This document shows positions 45,775 to 55,800 of a DNA stretch of 64,000 nucleotides, piece by piece. How positions within the stretch are numbered: the stretch's first letter is position 1; each line of letters opens with the position of its first letter. A program made the translations under genes and the position numbers. The notes beneath the pieces are model-generated. The model ran no database searches. It was not told the origin of the DNA and worked only from the letters and a program-made list of their open reading frames with translations. The DNA is from Lineus longissimus (lineage: Eukaryota; Nemertea; Pilidiophora; Heteronemertea; Lineidae). Location: contig NC_088315.1 of assembly GCF_910592395.1 (NCBI RefSeq), forward strand, positions 14,057,808 to 14,121,807, written 5' to 3'.

Positions 45775-48447
45775 TTAGTCTCCGCCATCGGCTGAGACTT
45801 TTGTATTAGGGTATTATTCTCCTCAAGTTATTCTCCTCAAGAAATTATTCCAGCAAACTCTCGTCTCCAGGTGAAAGCTTCATATGTACATGAACACGGC
45901 AATGCATTGCAAAACATCGATAAAACGAGGGTGTCCATGAACTAAGAAGTCAATCTGGGTTTCAGCCGCGAAAGTGCTATGGGCATGCATAGCGCAATAC
46001 ATGTAAATTTTTAACCAATAAACCTCGCCATACCGGCACGATGACTGGTGCCCCGCGTTATGTGTATTACATATTGGCTGCACATATGGAGGAACATAAT
46101 GGATAAAGACCAGGGACGAGTCTACACCATCGAAGCATCTATATCATAATACTATAAGGCGGCTCGCTAAAGTGCCATTTGGGGGTCGTGTTTCGTCTCG
46201 AAATTTTGCACGTTTGCAGGTGATATGTTATCCTGATGCAACGTCATGTTTATTTTCGGAAATTTACTTCAGCGGAGCAGTAATGAGGGATTTTTAATCG
46301 GACACGGTCAATTCTCCTTATCACTCACGGAAGCCAAGCCATTGCTTTTCAGTTATGCAGGGGATTAATGAATCACCTGCACTCCCTGTGGGGTGACTAA
46401 CACTACCTGTTGAACGGCTGGCTGTAGGGGGATGATTGGAACAGCCTGTACACGTGTTGACCTGCTGAACCAAGGTTAATGTTATTTTCAATCCACGATT
46501 GTAGGTCACCTGATCTTCGAGATTTCGCGGGAAAGAAATTGTAAACAAACGCATGTGTGCAGTTCAAATGTAAACAAAAATGTATTTTGATACTTTTGGT
46601 TGCTGGACTTGGGTTTTCCCGCAGTAAGGAGCTGGGGTCAAATTGATGGTCTATCGTATATTGGTACTGTATTAGCCAGAGCTAGCCCTTGATTATGAAG
46701 GGATTTTCAAATTAAGGTTACAATGGTATGTTTATGTCCTCACCACAGCTTTCAAAACTTGATGTATCTGAAGAGGCACTCTGAACTTGGCATAGCCTTA
46801 TCAAGGAGCTGCTCACGGTGCTGAACTTCTAGCTTGCCTGTCGACTAAGTACCTTGCCCGAGATCATGCTACATGTAGGAGGAGCACGCATTTTAAAGTT
46901 TTAGTAGTGAAAGTGCAATTGGTCCGAGCCATTTGGAGGCCGACATGTGAAGGCCTATCTGGGTTCTCCTTCATCTCCGTATAAAAAGGGGCATATTGCT
47001 GACTAAAGAACGAGGTATATTCACATTGCCTAATCATCTCATTCCGACCAATTGATTTACTTTTATATGCACGCATACAGCACGCCACAGGGTCCGAGTC
47101 TGTGGACAAATGGTTGGTTTAATTTGTCTCTTCGATATTGCTCCTTTGATATTGCATTATATTTTCATTGCAATTCAATCTATTCAAGGTATAGCCCATT
47201 TGAACCTGCCTGCGCCACGGGTACAATGCTAGTTTTTCTATAATACCGGTATAAAATATAATATAATATTTGGAGTTTATGGGCTATGAAATAAGAAAAA
47301 ACGGCAGTGAATTAAAGCGGCTGAGTTTCAAGAATGTGTTCTTCACTTCTGGACACTTTATGTTGCCTTGATCAGTCGTATTTCGCACATAAACCATCGC
47401 TCCGCTGAAGTGAAAGTGCGATGTTTTTGTTTTGTTTTTGTCAACATGCATGGCTGTGTGCATTCACGGCTGATCATCCATGCACTGGATTTTGGTCGGA
47501 GAGCATTTTTAGTTCCTGGACGTATAGTTAGTCCACGTTATTCGGTGAAAATGTGCTGTAGGCCTACCGACGTGGATCTATAGCACTTTCCACAGTATGT
47601 GGCTCATATCTTTATTTACCTCTTGCAGTAACCATGTCATCGCCGCCATCATCATCATCATCATCAGCTTCACCCTTGAAGATAACGTACTCCACAACCA
47701 CAAATTACACCACCCCTTCAAAGTAAACTTCATCACCAACTTCAATGACATCATCCCCATCACCCTTGAAGAGATCGTCCACAAGCTCAAATCACACTAC
47801 CCCTTCGAAGAAAACGTCGTCGTCGTCATCGTCACCAGCCACGCCAAGCAAACAGGATGTTGTCGTTGGAACGCAGCATAACAACAAACGGGCCATTTCA
47901 ACCAAATGGCAATAAAAACAATAAAAGCCACCCAAACATTTTCGGGATGAGTATAGGCCTACTGCAAACCTAATCGCAATCATAACTATTGTCAATGATA
48001 TATATTGCTTGAAATACACCAGCAATCAATAAACCAAATTAATATTATTCATTTATATTTATTCATTCATTCCTTCCATTCATACGAAGCGCACATTCAA
48101 CTGCGGCTTCACATCCCTTCCTCAAGGGCTCATCTCAAAATGTCCTTATGAAAAAGACGACATAATTCGGTCTCCCCCTTCACCCCTCCCCGCTCTTGCA
48201 ACCAAACTAAACAAATGTCCCATAATTCTTCAGAACATAAATTTATATCACTCTCAACCCCCTCCCTACCACTAAGACCACATTATTTCGTCTTTTTCCC
48301 CTCCAATCAACCGAATCGATCGTCTTATCCCAACATCCACTCTCACCCAGACAATTTCTCAATCCCCCTTCCATTCACAATGCGAACAATACCCCTACAA
48401 TGAGGCGGAGACTCCAGAGTCTGCTAAGACTCAACTGACAATTCTAG
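45775..48447 (+). mobile_element. Helitron-like element 'W' in the right arm of X
   Basis: It starts TTAGTCTCCGCC (45775) and ends with the hairpin AGACTCCAGAGTCT (48409-48422) followed by AATTCTAG (48440-48447). It is inserted between A (45774) and T (48448) with no duplication. The ends match those of Y, which lies in the opposite orientation, while the interiors differ. The body is non-coding, including an ATC microsatellite near 47644-47664. No Rep or helicase motif is present, so it is non-autonomous. Confidence 0.68.
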
Positions 48448-48560
48448 TTAATATTTCTGTAACCACATCTTTACAACCAAACTTTGTTTTGCATACCCCA
48501 GTGTAATGACATGGCTCTGACTGACCATTGACAAAGTGGTCAATTACTGTGAAATGACCC

Positions 48561-48702
48561 ATGTATCGTCAATCGTAGTCGTAGGACTTGGCCTGTATTC
48601 GAGATTCAAGTAATAAAGAGAGGATTAGATGAACAAAGACGCTTGATTTCGATACTACGCATTGATGAAGCCCGACATCCCCAATTACCCCCGGTCATTA
48701 CA
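48561..48702 (+). repeat. BEL 3' LTR, second part
   Basis: It resumes after element X with ATGTATCG (about 7 extra bases relative to the 5' LTR), contains AATAAA near 48613, and ends GGTCATTACA before the CTGAC duplication. Confidence 0.92.
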
Positions 48703-51700
48703 CTGACAATGACAGGAACTGTGATCAAATTTCATTACAGTCGGTTGGTACTATTGTTAGTCAAGCATGGGATGCGGTGGCCCTGAATCCACGGCCAGGG
48801 CTTTTCAGGTGGCCGGATTAAAAACCTGAGACCGACTGACATTACCATGATGCACACGGACATGACTTACTTTTGGGTTAGACGAACTGTCCGACGATGA
48901 AATGGCGAAATGTTAATTTTGAAGAAAATTTGGTGTAGTAGAAGCACGGTTTCGTTATGCTTGAAACATCTCAAAAAGAACCAATCTTGTTGAAAATGTT
49001 AGTTGTGTTGTTACATTTCTATAGGCTCACCCCGAACAAGGAGTGTTTACCTTTCTCACTGCTTTGAAAAGTGATCTTAGTCGGTTGTGGCAATTGCACA
49101 CATTCAAAAAAAGAGCCAAGAATTTTTAACAAAATCACACCATTATGAGTAACTAGACTGGTGTCAAATTCCATGTCTTTTGTGGAAGTTTTTGAATTGA
49201 CTGGCTCTGCAGAACTTTACCGGACTCCCAAAAGAACCTCAAATCCATAATATAATAACTTCCCGCTGAACTGGTTCACCACCGATTTATGGAGTACTGC
49301 AGCTTGAAATTTAACTTGAAGGCAGGTTATAGGCAGGATCAAGGGGGAGGCTTCCTATTGGGGGGGGGGGGGGGGGGGGGGGGGTCTGGATGTTATTATA
49401 ATCAATGACTATAATCAACATGCACTGTTAGCGAACTGAATCTAGTTTGAATAAGTGATCAAAATACAATTCCTTATACACAAGTTAATAGTTAGAATAG
49501 ACTATAAGACAGTGGAGACACTCATTGGTGACTTTTTGTACCTTTATCTTGTCTACCTGACTCCTGCCTACAGTCTATCAAATTGGGCTGCAAGCAGCAA
49601 ATGAGAAACACTTTGACTGGAGTCAATATGAGGTTCATCTTATTTGCTATAAACATGAAAACACTTTTGTCCCCCAAATTTACCTAAATTCCCTCAGGTA
49701 GTAACCATATATTTTGCAACAGACCACCACCAGTTCATTATTATCCTACAAATAAGGCGAAATTTCACCTAAGTATATGGCATAATCGTGTCAAGCCTGA
49801 ATCGAATCACTCTGGCATCTTTAACGATAAGAACTTGTCCTTGCACCGGAAGTACTCATTCATTCGAACAATTGCATAGCTGTAAGTAGAAGAGGAGAAA
49901 TCAATAATCAAATGATAACTGATTTTTGAAATGTAGAGTAATGGTCATGGATTTCAAACAGTTAAAAGTCTGTAACTTGGAACTAAATTTTAAACTCCGC
50001 ATTGAGTTAAATCCACAAACTTAACGACAACGGAACTTAACCCTTTTGCTGCGGGTGACATGCATAGCACGTCATGTACATGATCCCATATAGTGCTTAT
50101 GACATGCATGGCACGTCATTCCCTCCTAAACGTTTCGTCACCAACACTTCAATTGGTTGCACCCCCTCTTAACATGAAAAACACACTCGGGATGATTAAA
50201 TATATAAGTTAGCTTCCGGATAGTATAGATGGCGACATTTTTGAATAGTTTTGACCGTTCCGATTAAAGTAAACTCCACTGTTCATTACTGGTATCGACT
50301 GTCAGTTGACTTGTTACTCAATTTGAAGACTGCTCACTAGCAAGAAGACAATGTGAGGTAACTTGGTTGATATGTGGATTTTTTTCGATCTTTGCTATAT
50401 CAGGGCATCCCGAGGAAATCAGGATTTAATGCTTGCTTTTAGGTCACTTTTACACATTGAGATAATTGACCAATTCTAAATGATTATGCCACTTGATGAA
50501 GTATTAATGTTAGCCTAATCGGCAAACCATTTGGGTTTTTAGAGGTTTGACTTTTCTTTTCAAATTCACCGCATTTTCGACACGATGTAGCCCCAATAAC
50601 TTCCATTTCATCAATTAATCACAACTATGTGAAGAATGCTATCAAATTGCAATCATTACCGGTTAAAGGACCATCGGGATTATTATTGCAGTATGTTTGT
50701 TCTTCTGTTGGTTTATCAGTAAACTATTTTTCTGAACGTGTTCGATGCTTTTTCAATTTTGTTTCAGCTCTTAGATATAGTAGAAAACGTGTCTTTTGTT
50801 ATTTTCAGTACGCGCAAGTCCTGGCGCGAAACACCTATCCCACCCACCTGAGTGCACACCGATATCCGAGTTCATGTCGACCCGCTATTAAGACGAGATA
50901 TCATTTTAACGTATCGTCGCAAATGCGGGGTAATCCAGCGCCAACAACATGATGTCGGAAAAATCAAGGGGTAGATCCTAACTCCAGGAAATGCCTCACA
51001 GGTGCATCATTCCACGTGGAAAGAGTCGATGTATGGAGAGCTAACTCAGGTCAAATTGGAGTCAAAATCGAAAGAGCATGATAATTCAGTCCGATTATGA
51101 ATTTTTCCTTTTTTGTGCAATTTGTTGATGGAAACTACTTATGTAGAATAGGAGGTGACTGGGCAGCCGACAGCTGGGTAATATTGCCCTTAATATTAAT
51201 AATGCCAATGGTCCCTTAAGACGGAGTTAGGCATAAATTTGATAGCCTGTCGGAAAACCCATTGACAAAAGCAGATCTGATCTTGCACAAGGGATTTCTT
51301 CACATGATTCTAAGATGGAATTCCCGCTACCTTTCATCCAATCAGCATTCAGAAATATGAAGACATGATCTCAAATTTGCATAGTTCATTACGGAAACCC
51401 ACTGCAGACTGTATAGATATTCATTGGACAAATCGTGCTGGTTAAGGAACATACTATAGTATATAGCCGAATGGAAAAGTCTCGGCATCTAGACATAAAA
51501 ATTTTCTGAGGGAGAACCCCCTCCTAAATATTGTACAAGTAACCTGTGATACACTGCAACTAGTGGACCTCCCCTGAGAACATTCCTGGATGCGCCTACT
51601 AGTAATACTTACTTAAGTAATCAAAGTTGATTAATACTCACTCTAAGTAATCAAAGTTGATTGTCGAATACCTGGCTTGAACCAGACCCCAGATACCCCA

Positions 51701-52846
51701 GAATAGATGAGAGGCCTGCAAATAAGAATGAGTCTCCATGAGATGTTAATGTGACCGAAATCAATCGAAGAGATTTTGCAAAATAAAGATCACCCTCACA
51801 TGATCTCATATACAATGAAATGAAAATAACCCAAGTCATTTTTCCATTTTTTTTCAATTTGACACACTGCAAATGCAACACAGTAGACCCAAGCTACTAA
51901 ACGTGCTGATTTACATCTTACGTGATTTGATTGTGAGCCAATTTATCATACCCGGGTCAATTATCGGAGATTCAACTGAAAGAATGAGTTGGAACTCATC
52001 CCGAAGAATGTGAATTCACAAGCTGCATCATCCTGATTGTGGCTGTTTCAGAACTTAAATGCCTTGCTGACAAGTCAAATAAACATTCCCGAGTAAGGCC
52101 GAAGCCGAGCACTTTGGAATGTTGGTGATGTGAATTTGGAACTTCTACCCATTACCCCCAGTGCGGCCATCCATAGCGGCCATCCGTAGCACACCTGGCT
52201 TTTTCTTGCGTTCAAACGGGGCGACACGCGTCGAAAATCAAACATGTTAGATATTTGGCGTTTAGTTGCGGCAACTGGCGTCAAGTCGCGTTCGCCGACG
52301 CCGTTCGTAGCAGACTAGGGATTTTTCAGGCGTTCAGGACTCTTGCGGCAAAAAAATGCCTGTGAACTCCGAAGTTGGCGGCTAGTGTGCTGCGGGCTTT
52401 AGTGCCTTCCAAAATGGTCATCATGCCCTCTAAAATATTCTCTCATATTTTTCAATACCCAAGGATGAAACGGTTCTAAAATGAATGTTCCAATAGTTTT
52501 CAAATTCAAGGCTTGCTCTTATGCTGTGAATTAGGATGTAACTTATGTCATTGATGGCATGATTGCCATACTCTACACAACTTTTTTTGGGCAGAAATAG
52601 CAAAATAAAAGAATCAGTGCTAGTGGGGTTTGGCAGACCACACAACTGATTGATCGTTGGCCAGGAAACCCAAGAGACCGCAGGCTATTACTATGATATT
52701 CAACCCTTAGGCCAAGGTAAATCAGCTGCCCATCGTGTGTCCACTTTTATGCAGTATCCATCTATTTCTGTAGGGCTCCTGTATGTATGCCGATTTCACA
52801 CAAAATTAACTGATCCAAATCCAAGGGAAGAAAGCCTTTAACCTAC
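48703..52846. other. non-coding region between BEL and the kinase exon
   Basis: It holds the right CTGAC copy, a long poly-G run (about 49360-49384), a TTAACCC... MITE-like piece (50036-50130), a dispersed repeat (50686-51222) and scraps of the ~300-bp repeat family (about 51420-51480). I looked for the missing 3' exon of the ethanolamine kinase on the - strand and did not find it. Confidence 0.45.
50686..51222. repeat. dispersed repeat (partner 60168-60375)
   Basis: 'gcagtatgtttgttctt...tcagtaaactatttttctgaacg' at 50686-50750 and 'tgataattcagtc-gatt-tgaatttttcc' onward at 51050-51222 both recur in the same order at 60168-60375. The other copy lacks about 300 bp between them. Confidence 0.7.
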
Positions 52847-55800
52847 CAATGCTAGCTGATTTGTTTGTACATATAATGTCTGAACATCTTTCTCTGTGAC
52901 CACATCCTGTCGTTTGACATGTTGGAATTTATACTCGAGAAAACGTCGCAGCCATTTTTTCTGGTACTCTTCATCTGGGTACAATTCATAGTTAACCTCA
53001 TCAATACCTAAATAAAGATAAAACAAAATGCAATCATAACATCGAACTGCTGTGCCCAATGTACAGGCTGTTAAATAACTCCAGATCAGAGCTCTGAGCT
53101 AAATAATGTACAAGACTACCAGTAATCCACAACGGTACTACTGTACTCACTTAAATTGCTTTGGATGTGAAGTGTTGATGAACATCAGTTTATGCATTTT
53201 CAGCAAGATGGCCCTCATTTTCATGGATGATAGTACGATAGTGTGAGAAACTGAATCGGTTTGCCATTTTCATAGGGTTGTTACCAAATGCATCATGATT
53301 ACGATGAAGTTCAGTTATGTCTTCATAACAAAATTAACTTTTTGCAAAAAGTAAACAAAATTCATGGTCCAGAATGATTTAGGAGCTGATATCAATACGA
53401 GCAAGATATATTAATACCGCAGTCTGGACCTTTGCATCAAATCCGTTGAAGTTCAGCTTGAGACAAACCAGTCCATTAGATGTATGGTTACGATCAGCCT
53501 CCATGTCCCTGCTTTCTTGGGAACCAAGAAAATGTGGCTGTAAAAGCCGGGGGAACATGGATTTTGAAGGACCTGGATAGCTTGCTTCTCCAGTAATGTC
53601 GCGACCTCTGCTTGGAGGGCAGAGGCCTTGACTGGGTCCTTCGATGGCTGAACTTGGGTTGGATATATGGTAGTCGGGGGGGGGGGGGGGTACGGTTGAA
53701 ATCTAGTTTCACTCCATACCTCAACATGTTTGGGACTGGGGACCCCTTGCAGGTGGCCCCGACTACCGGAGTCGGCTCCTTTTTGCGTCGGGAGGAGAAA
53801 GGAGGGGGGAGTCACTTCTTCCGACCTGCACCCCTTGGACGAAAGGAGTGCCTGGTCGGACTGGATTCACCCTGGTTAGAGGAAGTATTTTTCCTCTTCC
53901 AAGTCCGGCGACCCTCCGCTTCCCGTCGGAAGGATCCAGCAGGAGCAGGCTGACTAGGCGGGGTAGGCCTAGGCAGGACCTGCCTGGCGTACGGGATTGA
54001 ACCCGATGCCTGCTGGGGCCTCTCTATCTTTCTAGCGTTAGGTAGAGAGGTCTTGGCCCTCTGAGTCGCAGTGGGGGCATATAATTTGTCCCAATCTTTC
54101 TGTACTTGAGCCGCCTCTTGTACAGAATCTGCGAACAGGAAAGAACCGTCCATAGGAGCGGTTCTTAAAGGCCCCTTCTAGCTGGGGGGGATCTGATGAC
54201 ATTGAGAGAGCCCAGGGCGGCGTCTCTACGGAGTAGGACGCTATTTGCTGCGGTCTTGGCGGACAGAGCAATAGCGTGCCTAATCGAATGTCACAAGCGA
54301 TTTTGTGTCATCAGATAGTGACTCATTATCATTTAGGGATCTGGCTAGGGCCAGGTCAGTGTGCTCCGCATAGGAGAGCACCACTAACGTGTCTTTGGCC
54401 AGACCCTCTTGTGCTCTAAGTTCTCGGTAAGCCGAGGAGGAGGTCACCTTAGGCACAAGTTGGTCCAGCTGTACATCGTCCTTTAACGTGGAAGTCGATG
54501 CTGCAGCTGGACAGCCGGCCAAGCTGACTCGGTAATAGTCAGCGCGGTACTGCCTAACGGGAGGAAGTTGTGCCGTGAACAACTTCCCCCGTTTACACCA
54601 AGCTTCCGGTCTGGCTGCCGGAAGGACAGGGACGGAAGTACGTTGGTGGGCGCCATGGGAGTCTTTGATTGTACGCTCCAATAGTTCAGCGACTGCTACC
54701 ACCGAAGGGGAGGGAGGAAGGAATTCAAGGGCCCGAGTGGAGGCTTGAGACACCTGTGGATTGGGATCCACTTCCTGTCCCTAAAGTAAAAAGGTCGGTG
54801 CCGATAAGGCTGGCAGTTCCGGCGGGGTAGGGCACAGATCCTGCAGGAGGTACGCTCTGATCAAGGATCGGAGTGTCCTCATATCCGACAGGATACTGGC
54901 CTCCTCTGGTGACAACTCCTCCTGATTGGGGGGAGCGGTAGCCTGGCTGAGAACTCTAGTTCTCAGAAAATTCCTCTAAAATAGAGGAGTCGGATGGTGG
55001 TATCCGATGGGACCAGGCGCACCAGAGGAACCGGAACCCTGCTCCAGATGGCTGAGTCTATCAGTAAGACCCGCTACCATCTGGATGAGCTGGGACAGTT
55101 GCTGTCCCGACTCGGGTTCAGGGCCCGACGTGCGGCTTCTCTCAACGACGGGCGGTTGAGGAGAGGGTGGGCGCATAGGCGAACCCTTGAAGCCGTATGT
55201 ACGGCCGAATGGGTCTTCCGGAAGCGGAAGTTGCCCATATCCTGAACAAGAGTTCAGATGTCCCCTCTGCGTAGCTTGTTCCATGGGAACGACGCCTCTG
55301 CTACGAGGAGGGGGTGGCACTTCCAGTTGGCTCCACCTAAGAGGTTGGCCAACGTAGGGAGGTGCCTGCATTTCCGGCAGGACGAAGTCCAAAACCTGAA
55401 ATGCCCATAACTCCTTCGCCGGTATGGAGCTACCAGTTGCCCTTTTAGGAGGAGGTACGGGGGGCGGAAACGCTGTTACCGAAGACGCAGGGCGTTTCGG
55501 AGTTGGCATTTTGAGGTCCGTCCCTTCTCTACTGTGTCCGTGAGGACTGGGGTTATTTCGCAGTAAAGACTGAGAAAAACCCCCAGTAGGGTCTTCGGTT
55601 ACTGATACGCGGGAACCCGCGTCAGCAAACAAACTGCAATCGGCGGACCGGAAGCAGGGTGCTCCCGCGGGTACAAAGGGCTTGTACACGGGGGAGCGGA
55701 CGACGGAGAAACCGGAAGGTTCCCTGAGGTCCGGGGTATAGTAAACCCTTGGGACCACAGACATTGATAATGTCAGATCCCGCATCCTTCGCAGCCGCGG

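Larger units (their letters stand above)
28491..48560 (+). mobile_element. DNA transposon 'X' (20-kb composite with nested insertions)
   Basis: The 28-bp terminal inverted repeats differ at two positions and begin GGGTCAWTTCACAGTAATT. The flanking duplication is ATGT. Both arms carry copies of GTCATTMCTGTTACC in both orientations: left at 28869, 29059, 29214, 29229, 29261 and 29282; right at 45303, 45322, 45342 and 45682. Removing Y (30966-37980), Z (38075-42542), the fold-back element (44436-45161) and W (45775-48447) leaves about 5.2 kb with one multi-exon gene. The inverted repeats and BEL LTR continuity make the ends firm. Confidence 0.88.
12099..48702 (+). mobile_element. BEL/Pao LTR retrotransposon hosting a 36.6-kb nest
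   Basis: The outer element begins TGTTACGGCC at 12099 and ends GGTCATTACA at 48702. It is flanked by a perfect 5-bp target duplication, CTGAC (12094-12098 and 48703-48707). Removing the internal insertions (LINE, decayed Gypsy, element X) leaves about 5.2 kb of BEL sequence: 5' LTR, gag, protease, reverse transcriptase, RNase H and the integrase C-terminus, then the 3' LTR. The two reassembled LTRs are about 400 bp and differ by roughly half a dozen substitutions plus small indels by eye, so the insertion is not very old. The element is dead: gag-pol is interrupted, frameshifted and lacks the integrase core. Confidence 0.93.

Noticed and set aside
47597-47881. 94-codon open frame in W
   Set aside because: It is driven by an ATC microsatellite and CA-rich low-complexity sequence.
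30966-48447. Treating the left end of Y and the right end of W as the two ends of a single 17-kb TIR element
   Set aside because: The X gene lies partly between them, and each of Y and W has its own 5' end and its own A^T site; two elements in opposite orientation explain the data better.
28491-48560. Assigning X or T to Zisupton/KDZ, Kolobok or another named transposon superfamily
   Set aside because: I could not match the catalytic blocks, TIR or duplication length to any named group with confidence from sequence alone.
49360-49384. Poly-G run as a remnant of the T terminal repeat
   Set aside because: The neighbouring bases do not match the AAGAGAGACTGCAG block of T. Other G or C runs at 7181, 10305 and 53676 also lack it.
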